Notes: generated by a model from the letters alone, not told the origin. A stretch of DNA of 64,000 bases from an uncultured Clostridium sp. (GCA_934717555.1 CAKUYY010000001.1:62001-126000); one strand, 5' to 3'; counted from the stretch's first letter, positions 25,536 through 33,683 are shown. Numbers and translations are program-made.

Positions 25536-26582
25536 ATGGGACTGTTTACGAATAAAGTGCTCATGATTTCAGGAGGCACCGGCTCGTTTGGCAACGCGGT
25601 GCTAAACCGGTTTTTGACAACTGATATTGGGGAAATCCGCATTTTTTCCCGGGATGAGAAAAAACAGGACGACATGCGCCATGAATACCAGGCGAAATAC
25701 CCGGAGGCAAGCAACAAAATCAAGTTTTATATAGGGGATGTACGGGATATACAGTCGGTGCGCAACGCCATGCACAATGTAGATTATATTTTCCACGCGG
25801 CGGCTTTAAAGCAGGTGCCCTCCTGCGAATTTTTCCCTATTGAGGCGGTAAAGACCAATGTCCTGGGTACCGAAAATGTCCTGACAGCGGCCATTGACGA
25901 GGGTGTCAAGAAGATTATCTGTCTGTCCACGGATAAGGCGGCTTACCCCGTCAATGCCATGGGCACTTCCAAGGCGATGATGGAGAAGGTGATTGTGGCG
26001 AAATCAAGGACTGTGTCGCCGGATAAGACCAGCATCTGTTGTACAAGATATGGAAACGTGCTTTGTTCCAGAGGTTCCGTGGTCCCTCTTTGGATTGAGC
26101 AGATCAAGGCGGGAAACCCCATTACCATTACCGAGCCGTCCATGACACGCTTTGTGATGAGCCTTGAGGAAGCGGTGGAGCTTGTCGTATTTGCTTTCCA
26201 GAACGCGGAATCCGGCGACATTATGGTACAGAAAGCGCCGGCCTGCACCATTGAAGTGCTGGCACAGGCGGTGAAGGAGCTGTTCCATTCGGATGATGAG
26301 ATTAAGGTGATCGGGATCCGCCACGGCGAGAAGATGTACGAAACGCTTTTGACCAATGAAGAATGCGCCAACGCCATTGATATGGGCAATTTCTACCGTG
26401 TACCATGCGATAAGAGGGATTTGAACTACGATAAGTATTTTAAAGACGGCGATGTGGGACGCAACAAACTGACAGAATTCAATTCCAATAATACAGATTT
26501 ATGGACGGTAGAACAGGTGAAGGAAAAACTGATGGAACTGAGCTATATCCGCGAAGAACTTGAGGCTTGGGAAAAAAGATAA
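25536..26582 (+). CDS. capE: UDP-GlcNAc 4,6-dehydratase/5-epimerase CapE
   Basis: SDR-family inverting 4,6-dehydratase, 348 residues, first enzyme of UDP-N-acetyl-L-fucosamine synthesis. Seen: GGTGSFGN NADP motif, HAAALKQVPSCEFFPIEA, and STDKAAYPVNAMGTSKAMME, where Met replaces the usual catalytic Tyr, giving the Ser/Met/Lys triad known in the CapE/WbpM group. It converts UDP-GlcNAc to the 4-keto-6-deoxy-talo sugar used by CapF and CapG, which follow directly. Confidence 0.93.
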   Translation: MGLFTNKVLMISGGTGSFGNAVLNRFLTTDIGEIRIFSRDEKKQDDMRHEYQAKYPEASNKIKFYIGDVRDIQSVRNAMHNVDYIFHAAALKQVPSCEFFPIEAVKTNVLGTENVLTAAIDEGVKKIICLSTDKAAYPVNAMGTSKAMMEKVIVAKSRTVSPDKTSICCTRYGNVLCSRGSVVPLWIEQIKAGNPITITEPSMTRFVMSLEEAVELVVFAFQNAESGDIMVQKAPACTIEVLAQAVKELFHSDDEIKVIGIRHGEKMYETLLTNEECANAIDMGNFYRVPCDKRDLNYDKYFKDGDVGRNKLTEFNSNNTDLWTVEQVKEKLMELSYIREELEAWEKR

Positions 26583-26597
26583 GGATAGGGAAAAGAG

Positions 26598-27794
26598 ATG
26601 AATATATTGGTAACCGGCGCAAAGGGTATGGTGGGAACCGCCCTTGTGGCCAATTTGAAGAATATTCAGGAACAGAAAAACCGCACCCGTCCCAACCTGC
26701 ACATTGATGAGATTTATGAGTATGATATCAACTCGACACTGGAGGAGCTGGAAGAATATTGCGGGAAAGCTGATTTTGTCTTTCATCTGGCGGGGGTGAA
26801 CCGTCCCAAAGACCAGGCGGAATTTATGAGCGGTAATTTTGGATTTTCTTCTGTATTGCTGGATATGCTGAAAAAGTGTAACAATAAGGTGCCTGTCATG
26901 CTTTCTTCTTCCATACAGGCTACGTTAGCGGGCAGGTTCGGAGATTCTGAGTATGGCCGTTCCAAGAAGGCGGGGGAGAAGCTATTCTTCTCCTACGCGA
27001 AGGAAACAGGGGCAAAGGTAGCGGTTTATCGCTTCCCAAATCTGATGGGGCACAGCCGCCCCAAGTACAATTCCGCTGTTTCCACTTTCTGCTGGGCAGT
27101 GGCGAATGATGAGGCATTCACTGTCAACGACCGCAGCACGGAACTGGAGCTTTTATATATTGATGATTTGGTAGAAGGCATGTTTGACCTCCTTGAGGGG
27201 AAAGAACAGCATTGTGAGTTTAACGGCGTGGAGACAGTGTTATGTGAGAATGGACGTTACTGCTGCGTACCAGTCACCCATAAAGTAACACTTGGCGAAA
27301 TTGTAGACCTGCTGGAAGAGTTTAAGGATCAGCCAAAAACCTTGACGATCCCCAAAATTCCAGAGGGAAGCTTTGCGAAAAAGCTGTATAGCCTGTATTT
27401 AACATACCTTCCGGCGGAGAAGTTTAAATATGCGCTGAAAATGAACTGCGATGACCGCGGCAGTTTTACGGAGCTGGTACATACCGCGGACTGCGGGCAG
27501 GTAAGCGTTAATATCAGCAGGCCGGGAATTACCAAAGGGCAGCACTGGCATAATTCCAAATGGGAATTGTTTATTGTGGTTTCTGGGCATGGGCTGATCC
27601 AGGAACGCAATATTCATACCGGGGAAACCGTGGAGTTTGAAGTGAGCGGTGATAATATAGAAGCGGTTCATATGATCCCCGGCTGGACACATAACATCAT
27701 AAACTTGAGTGATACGGAAAATTTGGTGACAGTGATGTGGGCGAACGAACAGTTTGATCCCAATCGTCCGGATACCTTTTTTGAAAAAGTATAA
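26598..27794 (+). CDS. capF: UDP-sugar reductase with cupin domain, CapF
   Basis: Bifunctional CapF/WbjC-type enzyme, 398 residues: N-terminal SDR (NILVTGAKGMVGTALVAN; residues 1-270) and C-terminal cupin (about 285-395; GITKGQHWHNSKWELFIVV with the metal-binding His residues). The cupin epimerises C3 and the SDR reduces C4 of the CapE product. Ribosome-binding site AGGGAAAAGAG. Middle gene of the UDP-FucNAc trio. Confidence 0.92.
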   Translation: MNILVTGAKGMVGTALVANLKNIQEQKNRTRPNLHIDEIYEYDINSTLEELEEYCGKADFVFHLAGVNRPKDQAEFMSGNFGFSSVLLDMLKKCNNKVPVMLSSSIQATLAGRFGDSEYGRSKKAGEKLFFSYAKETGAKVAVYRFPNLMGHSRPKYNSAVSTFCWAVANDEAFTVNDRSTELELLYIDDLVEGMFDLLEGKEQHCEFNGVETVLCENGRYCCVPVTHKVTLGEIVDLLEEFKDQPKTLTIPKIPEGSFAKKLYSLYLTYLPAEKFKYALKMNCDDRGSFTELVHTADCGQVSVNISRPGITKGQHWHNSKWELFIVVSGHGLIQERNIHTGETVEFEVSGDNIEAVHMIPGWTHNIINLSDTENLVTVMWANEQFDPNRPDTFFEKV

Positions 27795-27880
27795 TAACTT
27801 TATTAGGGGATTCTCACCTGATGATTTATCGTGGATTCCCTTGGACCACCTGAAAATTTATATTTGGAAGGCAGGCAGCC

Positions 27881-29068
27881 ATGAACATCAAAACTGATTA
27901 TTCCGATTTGAAATTTAAGGACAATGGGAAACTGAAACTCCTCATCATTGTAGGGACCCGTCCGGAGATTATCCGGCTGGCGGCAGTGATTAATAAATGC
28001 CGGAAGTATTTTGACGTGGTGCTCGCCCATACCGGGCAAAATTACGATTATAACCTCAATGGGATTTTCTTTGAAAACCTGAAGATTGGCCAACCAGAGG
28101 TATATATGGATGCTGTGGGAGACGACTTGGGCGCTACGGTAGGGAATATCATTAATTGTTCTTATAAATTGATGAACCAGATCAAACCGGACGCGCTGCT
28201 GATTTTAGGGGACACCAATTCCTGCCTGTCCGCCATTGCGGCAAAGCGGCTGCATATCCCGATATTCCATATGGAAGCGGGAAACCGCTGTAAAGACGAG
28301 TGTCTGCCGGAGGAGACAAACCGCCGGATTGTGGACATTATTTCCGATGTCAATCTCGCCTATTCGGAACATGCCAGAAAATATCTGCATGAATGCGGAA
28401 TGCCCAAAGAGCGCGTTTATGTGACCGGTTCGCCGATGGCGGAAGTATTGCGTCAGAATCTTTCTGAGATTGAAAGGTCGGATATCCTAGAGAAGCTTGG
28501 CTTGGAGCCGCGCAAGTATATCCTGCTTTCAGCCCATCGGGAGGAGAACATCGACACGGAAAAAAACTTCATGTCCCTGTTTACTGCGATCAATAAAATG
28601 GCGGAGAAGTACAATATGCCGATTTTGTATTCCTGCCATCCCCGCTCACGCAACCGTTTGGCGGCTTCGGGTTTTAAATTGGACAAACGGGTGATTCAGC
28701 ATGAGCCCCTTGGCTTCCATGATTATAACCATTTGCAGATGAACGCTTTTGCGGTTGTTTCCGACTCCGGTACCCTGCCGGAGGAGAGCAGCTTTTTTAC
28801 CAGTGTGGGCCATCCATTCCCGGCCGTGTGTATCCGTACCTCTACGGAACGCCCGGAGGCTTTGGATAAGGCTTGCTTTGTACTGGCGGGCATTGATGAG
28901 AAAAGCCTGCTGCAAGCGGTGGACACAGCTGTTCAGATGAATCTGGACGGGGATTTTGGCATCCCTGTCCCGGACTATGTAGAAGAGAATGTCAGCACAA
29001 AGGTAGTCAAGATCATCCAGAGCTATACAGGCGTTGTGGATAAAATGGTATGGAGAAAAACAAATTGA
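27881..29068 (+). CDS. capG: UDP-sugar 2-epimerase (non-hydrolysing), CapG
   Basis: UDP-N-acetylglucosamine 2-epimerase family, 395 residues, GT-B-like fold. Seen: IIVGTRPEIIRLAAVI, AHTGQNYDYNLNGIFFE, HMEAGNRCKDECLPEETNRR with active-site His/Glu, and DSGTLPEESSFF. As third gene after capE and capF it most likely makes UDP-N-acetyl-L-fucosamine by C2 epimerisation, rather than ManNAc. The start ATG follows GGAAGGCAGGC. Last gene of the operon; terminator 120 bp downstream. Confidence 0.92.
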   Translation: MNIKTDYSDLKFKDNGKLKLLIIVGTRPEIIRLAAVINKCRKYFDVVLAHTGQNYDYNLNGIFFENLKIGQPEVYMDAVGDDLGATVGNIINCSYKLMNQIKPDALLILGDTNSCLSAIAAKRLHIPIFHMEAGNRCKDECLPEETNRRIVDIISDVNLAYSEHARKYLHECGMPKERVYVTGSPMAEVLRQNLSEIERSDILEKLGLEPRKYILLSAHREENIDTEKNFMSLFTAINKMAEKYNMPILYSCHPRSRNRLAASGFKLDKRVIQHEPLGFHDYNHLQMNAFAVVSDSGTLPEESSFFTSVGHPFPAVCIRTSTERPEALDKACFVLAGIDEKSLLQAVDTAVQMNLDGDFGIPVPDYVEENVSTKVVKIIQSYTGVVDKMVWRKTN

Positions 29069-29187
29069 TGGCTGTATGCACATAGGACACTATGGCGAAT
29101 ATCCAGGAAGAAATACCTAGAGAAACGGCAGATTGTTCCTATTGTGCGTATAAAGAAATTTGTTTCCTTATAATAGGCTGTCAAAAA

Positions 29188-29239
29188 CAAAACGGGAGGG
29201 AACCCTAGTGACAATAGGCGTTCCCTCCCGTTTTTATTC
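29188..29239. terminator. Bidirectional terminator at element right end
   Basis: AAAACGGGAGGGAAC...GTTCCCTCCCGTTTTT with an inner CCTA/TAGG stem. It ends the capsule operon on plus, and on minus would end the truncated spoIIID transcript before it enters the operon. Confidence 0.85.
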
Positions 29240-29255
29240 TTTTGTAAGGCAACAT

Positions 29256-29399
29256 TCAAAGTCGGTTCTGAGAAGAGACATCCGTATGTACGGTAGATTT
29301 GCTTACACCGAATTTTTTCGCGGCCTTGCGCACCGTGGCCTTGCTTTCTATGATATATTCCCCTAGTTCAACGGCGCGCTCTTCAACAATACCTTTCAC
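29256..29399 (-). CDS. spoIIID: SpoIIID, N-terminal half of split gene
   Basis: First 38 residues of the mother-cell DNA-binding protein SpoIIID, then 9 element-encoded residues and TGA. It reads MKGIVEERAVELGEYIIESK then ATVRKAAKKFGVSKSTVH, aligning without gaps to B. subtilis SpoIIID from recall (MHDYIKERTIKIGKYIVETK...EFGVSKSTVHKDL). The GTG at 29399 has GGAGG eight bases upstream. The break falls in the recognition helix of the helix-turn-helix, so the truncated form cannot bind DNA normally. A sigma-E-type promoter precedes it, as for spoIIID in B. subtilis. Joined to 10043-10180 it makes an 83-residue protein. Confidence 0.93.
   Translation of the reverse strand: MKGIVEERAVELGEYIIESKATVRKAAKKFGVSKSTVHTDVSSQNRL
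29285..29294. repeat. att core, right copy
   Basis: TATGTACGGT, direct repeat of 10180-10189. To its right lies spoIIID 5' coding sequence, to its left the element. Together with the left copy, the element ends form arms GAAGAGACATCCGTA and TACGGTTGTCTGTTC around TG. Confidence 0.88.
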
Positions 29400-29431
29400 A
29401 TATTCACCCTCCCAGTTTTAAGATCGTTCCA

Positions 29432-29460
29432 TATATATGCGCAGGCAGGGGGGAATATGT
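29432..29460 (-). promoter_or_regulatory. Sigma-E-type promoter of spoIIID
   Basis: On the minus strand ACATATT (29460-29454), 14 bp, CATATATA (29439-29432) closely fits the mother-cell sigma-E consensus KMATATT-N14-CATACAMT. The start of transcription would be about 25 nt before the GTG at 29399. Confidence 0.75.
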
Positions 29461-29508
29461 TGGACGATGTCTGTTCCTATGGCGCCGGTACACAAGGAGG
29501 AACGAAAG

Positions 29509-29524
29509 GCATTTTATAAAATGC
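29509..29524. promoter_or_regulatory. 16-bp perfect palindrome between divergent promoters
   Basis: GCATTTTATAAAATGC lies between the spoIIID promoter and the promoter of the GH84 gene. It could be a regulator site or a short hairpin; it has no adjacent long T-run. Confidence 0.45.
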
Positions 29525-29594
29525 TTTTATAGAAATTAATCAAAAAATATTACAACGAATTTTTATTTTATCCATAGAATCATACAAACTTTTT

Positions 29595-29603
29595 TGATAT
29601 AAT
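29595..29603 (+). promoter_or_regulatory. Extended -10 promoter of GH84 gene
   Basis: TGATATAAT, an extended -10 box without a good -35 sequence. The leader to 29742 is about 130 nt. It contains AAGGAGG (29671-29677) with no start codon at working distance and a GACCTT/AAGGTC hairpin just after it. Confidence 0.5.
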
Positions 29604-29741
29604 AATTGCTCGAAAGCACATCACCCTGTAATCAGCAATAAAAACGATAGAAAAGAAAACCAACAAAATAAGGAGGTGCAGGCAGACCTTTCCGGAACAA
29701 GGTCATAAAGGGGCCAAAAGTCTGGAGATCTGCTTTTCGCA

Positions 29742-32357
29742 ATGAAAAAGTTTACTATTTTTGACCAGGGGCAGGAAAACCTGGCGTTAGGGGTTCAGGC
29801 TACCTGTTCCGGGCAAGCCGCTAAAGACTGCGGTGCAGAAAATGTAGTGGATGGGGATATCATGTCCACCCGCTGGATGGCGCCGGATCAAAAGGAAACC
29901 CAGTGGCTTACCTTGGATTTGGGACAGGGCAAGACCTTTAATCATGTGCGTATGTATTGGGGGGTTACGTATGCTGCCTCTTATGAGATAGAGACCTCCC
30001 AGGATGGGGAGCAGTGGGAGATGGTTTACCAGGACCGTTACAGCGAGGGCGGCAAGATAAACCTGCTGTTGGACCGCCCCTGTGAGGCCCGCTATGTACG
30101 TCTAAAAGTAAAAGAAAGCAGCAATCCTTCCGATGCCAAAACAGTGCTATACGCCCTGGAGCTGTACCAGCGGGATATGCATCAGCTGGCCCAGCGGGCT
30201 CTCGAAGATCTGGAAATTCCTCAATTGACCGGACGCGGTTTTTCTGTCCCTGCCAAAAAGGACGGTGTTTCCTATGGATGGAGCTGTTCTGGAAAAGGGC
30301 TGGTGTGGAACCAGGAGAAATCCATGGTGGACGTCCGCCGTGGGGAACAGAAGCAGGAGGAAACGTTGACCGTTTCCGCTACCGCGGGAGACTGTACCCT
30401 GCAAAGACAATTCCAAGTGACAGTACGGGCGGCCGGCGACCCGGTAGTGGACTACGAAATTTATCCAGTTCCCCAGGAAATGAAACAAGAAGAATGTACG
30501 GTCAGTTTGACCGATTCCATCCATATAGTGCTGGAAAGCACGATGGATGATACCGTAAAGCAGCGAGTGGAAGAAGTCTTAGGAAAAGCAGGGGTTTCCT
30601 ATTGTTATGGGGAAGAAGCCAGCGAGGATCATACCAACCTGCTGATCGGGGTATCCGGGTCCAAAGAAGCTGCGGACTGCTGTGCCGCCGCGAAGGACAG
30701 CGGAAAATATTTTTCTAGGGCAGAAGGTAAATATGACCGTTATTTTATCCGGATAGACGCGTCAAGGCCCCAGGGGGATATCGTTATTTTGGGAGAGAAC
30801 GCCCAGGCCGCTTTCTTTGGGCTGGCTACCCTGGAACAGATGCTGGAACAGAAAAAGGATGGCAAGCTGACGGCGGTTACCATTTATGATTATTCCGATA
30901 CCCAGTACCGGGGTTTCATTGAGGGATTCTATGGATATCCCTGGGATATGGAAGACCGCATCAGCCTGATGGAGTACGGCAAGCGGTTTAAGATGAATGT
31001 TTATATTTATGGGCCCAAGTCCGATCCCTACCATTTGGGAAGCTGGAGGGACGACTATCCCCAGGAAGTCAGCGAGAAACAGAGGGAACAGGGGCAGATG
31101 ACCCAGAATGATATCCGCCGCCTGGCGGAGGAATCCCGCAGGACCCATATGAACTTTGTGTGGTCGGTGCATCCCGCCATGCAGAACGGCGTGGATTTGA
31201 GCAGCCGGGAGACAGTAGACCAGGGAGTGGAGGCTGTCCTGAGAAAATACCGCCATTTATACAGCCTGGGCGTGCGGGGTTTTGCCCTGTTTGTGGATGA
31301 CATCGATTTACAGGAAGCCTTTGAGGGCAGCGAAATGCAGGCTTATATGGTAGACCGTATCCAGACTGCGTTGGATCAGGCGTATAATACGCCGGACAAG
31401 GCGCCCCAGGATCGTGTTACCCCTCTATTCTATGTTCCTTCTTATTATGCCCTGGACTTTGGGGAAAAGGAAAAAAGGGAGCACAACCTTACCTGCCTGC
31501 AAACCGTGAATAAGGACGCGGTTATGACCATTACCGGAGGCGGATGCTGGTCTATTGTGGAGAACCAGGCTCTGAATACCTACCATTCCCTGCTGGGACG
31601 CAAACCCCTGATGTGGTGGAATTATCCGGTGAACGACAATATCGACGACACCATGCAGATGGGCCTGATAGATTCCGTTTACAGCGTCAGCAATGATGTG
31701 GATGATTTGCTGGGAATCCTCTCCAACCCCATGAACCAGGCGGAAGCTTCCAAAGTAGCGCTGTTCGGCCTTGCGGATTATAGCTGGAACACAGCGGCCT
31801 TTGATGTCAAGGGCAACTGGGAACATTCCTTCGCTACTATTTTGGAACCGGAGGAAAAGCGCAGCGCCCTGCGGACATTTGCGGAGAACAGTTCGATCGG
31901 CCATGAACCGGTTCGATTGATGAAGCTGTATGATAAATTCCAGAGGGAGTACCGCGTAGACAGCACGATGCCGGAATGTTCCGTAGCGTTGCGCCGGGAG
32001 CTGGAGCATATCATCAATGCCTGCGACGAACTGGAAGAAATGGATCGGGAACCCCAGGAGAGCCGGGCAAAAGCTTTATGGGGAGAAATCCGTCCGTGGG
32101 CTTGCAGGCTGCGTACTATGGCGGAAATCGCGGTCTTGGGGATCAAGGCGGCGGGTTCTACCGACCAAAGGGAAAAACAATGGTGCGGCCTGCTGGCTGA
32201 GGAGAAATACAAAGGACTTTCCTTCTCTCGGGAATATGAAACGCATTCTATCAAGGGCCATGGCGTCCAGCTGGAAGAAAAGGATTTCCCCATTCGGGTT
32301 TCTGAACGCAGGCTGGGGGCGTTTGTCAAATTCCTGATGGAATGGGTGCTGGGATAA
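29742..32357 (+). CDS. GH84 beta-N-acetylglucosaminidase with F5/8 C domain
   Basis: Glycoside hydrolase family 84 enzyme, 871 residues. Residues 15-145 form an F5/8 type C (discoidin) carbohydrate-binding module (VVDGDIMSTRWMAPDQKETQ), then an Ig-like segment, a GH84 N-terminal domain (about 235-380), and the catalytic barrel with YRGFIEGFYGYPWDMEDR and the paired Asp of FALFVDDIDL. Removes terminal N-acetylglucosamine from glycans such as mucin O-GlcNAc. Odd: the ATG at 29742 has only a distant GGAG and no signal peptide follows, and the frame is closed upstream, so as read it is cytosolic, unlike most clostridial relatives. Confidence 0.9.
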   Translation: MKKFTIFDQGQENLALGVQATCSGQAAKDCGAENVVDGDIMSTRWMAPDQKETQWLTLDLGQGKTFNHVRMYWGVTYAASYEIETSQDGEQWEMVYQDRYSEGGKINLLLDRPCEARYVRLKVKESSNPSDAKTVLYALELYQRDMHQLAQRALEDLEIPQLTGRGFSVPAKKDGVSYGWSCSGKGLVWNQEKSMVDVRRGEQKQEETLTVSATAGDCTLQRQFQVTVRAAGDPVVDYEIYPVPQEMKQEECTVSLTDSIHIVLESTMDDTVKQRVEEVLGKAGVSYCYGEEASEDHTNLLIGVSGSKEAADCCAAAKDSGKYFSRAEGKYDRYFIRIDASRPQGDIVILGENAQAAFFGLATLEQMLEQKKDGKLTAVTIYDYSDTQYRGFIEGFYGYPWDMEDRISLMEYGKRFKMNVYIYGPKSDPYHLGSWRDDYPQEVSEKQREQGQMTQNDIRRLAEESRRTHMNFVWSVHPAMQNGVDLSSRETVDQGVEAVLRKYRHLYSLGVRGFALFVDDIDLQEAFEGSEMQAYMVDRIQTALDQAYNTPDKAPQDRVTPLFYVPSYYALDFGEKEKREHNLTCLQTVNKDAVMTITGGGCWSIVENQALNTYHSLLGRKPLMWWNYPVNDNIDDTMQMGLIDSVYSVSNDVDDLLGILSNPMNQAEASKVALFGLADYSWNTAAFDVKGNWEHSFATILEPEEKRSALRTFAENSSIGHEPVRLMKLYDKFQREYRVDSTMPECSVALRRELEHIINACDELEEMDREPQESRAKALWGEIRPWACRLRTMAEIAVLGIKAAGSTDQREKQWCGLLAEEKYKGLSFSREYETHSIKGHGVQLEEKDFPIRVSERRLGAFVKFLMEWVLG

Positions 32358-32513
32358 AATCGGCCGAAATATAGAGAAAAGTATTTTTGCATATTTTTTG
32401 AGTTTCTGGATGTCCAGAAGGTTTATTCTGGGGTAAAAAGGAAGCCTTTCTGATATTGCCTTCAATAAATGATGATGGACAGACAGATTAGTATTGATCT
32501 TTGACCTATTGAC

Positions 32514-32562
32514 TAAAAGGGCGCTTTCCGTCTGTTTTTCTATAGACGGAAAGCGCTTTTTA
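32514..32562 (+). terminator. Terminator after GH84 gene
   Basis: GCGCTTTCCGTCT, loop, AGACGGAAAGCGC, TTTTT. The rest of 32358-32716 holds only a small CCAGAA/TTCTGG hairpin. Confidence 0.85.
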
Positions 32563-32716
32563 CTGGAATGTTTGTCTTGTATGAAGAGTAGTTTCAAAGT
32601 ATTTCAAAAAGAAAATTTGAAGAATAATTGGATGATTTTCTGGTGATTTCCATAGATGAATCTAATATTTTATATCTTTATTACAAAAAATTAACCGGCA
32701 TATTAAGCTTTGAAAC

Positions 32717-32745
32717 TTTACAAACCTGCAATTGTTTGGTATGAT
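32717..32745 (+). promoter_or_regulatory. Sigma-A promoter of 32802 gene
   Basis: TTTACA (32717-32722), 17 bp, TATGAT (32740-32745). Confidence 0.75.
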
Positions 32746-32801
32746 AATTGGTAGATTTTGCCACGATATTTTATATCTTAAGGAGAAAGGGGAGGATATG
32801 T

Positions 32802-33683
32802 TTGTCAGGTCAGCCGCCCGGTAAAAAGCGGGGGATGTGGCGTTCTTTCTTTTTCCCCGTGGCAGTACTTTTACTATTAGTGGCGTTGGCCGCTTTTCTG
32901 ATTTGGCAGGCGAATTGCCAGCAGGGTCCGTCTGTCATGGGACAGCTCAGGCAGATTACCGGGAATTCTGTTACCGTTGGGAAAGAAGAGTCGGATTTCT
33001 ATCGCCTGATGGCCCAAAGGGCCATGGAACAGCAGGGGTCCCAAGCGACAGATTCAGGGGACGCGGCGGCGTATGCCTCCAAGGTATACGCCCGTTTCCT
33101 CGTGGGGGAGCGCCTTGGAATTTGCGGGCCATATTCCTATGAATCCCTGCAAATGGAGATGGAACAGGAAAACCAGGATCGGAAAAGCCGCAAGGAACAA
33201 GGGGAAAAGCTGGAAGGGCCGCTTCAGTTTGAACTTACGGATTATTTGCCCTATCGTTTGGAGCAGCTGGAAGAGGCTTCGGTAGAAAAGTTGATTGAAA
33301 ATCCTAGCTCTGTGTTGCTGGCCAACAGCAGGTCATACTGGGAGATAAACCGGGAGCAGTTCGCAGTGATCCGGGAAGTACAGGTAGATATGACTTCTGA
33401 TGGAAAGACTACTCAAAGGACCTTTAAAAAATCCGATTTAAAAGAAATGAAAGAAAGCAATCCCCAATTATATGAGCTTTTGTCCGAGGCAAGGGAAGGA
33501 CAGGCCTTTGCATATGAATATGACGGAGAGACCATAGAAGGAAAGGTTTTATCGGTGAAAAAGGAAACCGCAGCTTATGAGGAAGTAACGCAGCAGGTGT
33601 TATTTTCTTATATGAAATCGGTAGAATATCCACAATTGATTTCTCTGGTAGCGCAGAATAACCCGGTACAGCTCACAGAATAG
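32802..33683 (+). CDS. Membrane-anchored extracytoplasmic protein, unknown
   Basis: Not recognised with certainty. 293 residues from a TTG at 32802 with GGGGAGG six bases upstream; the frame is open from 32748, which lies in the promoter. A basic start is followed by one membrane helix (SFFFPVAVLLLLVALAAFLI), then a Glu/Gln-rich helical outer domain. The stretch after the helix (GNSVTVGKEESDFYRLMAQR) is weakly like the SurA/PrsA N-terminal chaperone domain, but no isomerase domain follows. Probably one unit with the small membrane protein downstream. Confidence 0.6.
   Translation: MSGQPPGKKRGMWRSFFFPVAVLLLLVALAAFLIWQANCQQGPSVMGQLRQITGNSVTVGKEESDFYRLMAQRAMEQQGSQATDSGDAAAYASKVYARFLVGERLGICGPYSYESLQMEMEQENQDRKSRKEQGEKLEGPLQFELTDYLPYRLEQLEEASVEKLIENPSSVLLANSRSYWEINREQFAVIREVQVDMTSDGKTTQRTFKKSDLKEMKESNPQLYELLSEAREGQAFAYEYDGETIEGKVLSVKKETAAYEEVTQQVLFSYMKSVEYPQLISLVAQNNPVQLTE

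Larger units (their letters stand above)
10180..29294. mobile_element. spoIIID intervening element (19,105 bp excisable unit)
   Basis: DNA segment inserted in spoIIID, bounded by the 10-bp direct repeat TATGTACGGT. It carries a serine recombinase at its left end, a small ORF, and a complete capsule-type polysaccharide operon. It has no phage structural, replication or conjugation gene. Removal by one crossover at the repeat joins the two halves of spoIIID in frame. Both halves, the ribosome-binding site and a sigma-E-type promoter are intact, which argues for programmed excision in the mother cell (compare the skin element in sigK, vfbin in spoVFB, SP-beta in spsM) rather than a decayed insertion. 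Excision itself is inferred, not seen. Confidence 0.88.

Noticed and set aside
29023..29259. ORF on the minus strand next to capG as a separate gene
   Set aside because: It has no ribosome-binding site and crosses the terminator; it matters only as the possible tail of the recombinase in the circular form.
10181..29294. The element as a prophage or conjugative element
   Set aside because: Apart from the recombinase and one small ORF it carries only polysaccharide genes; no capsid, lysis, replication, relaxase or transfer gene was found.
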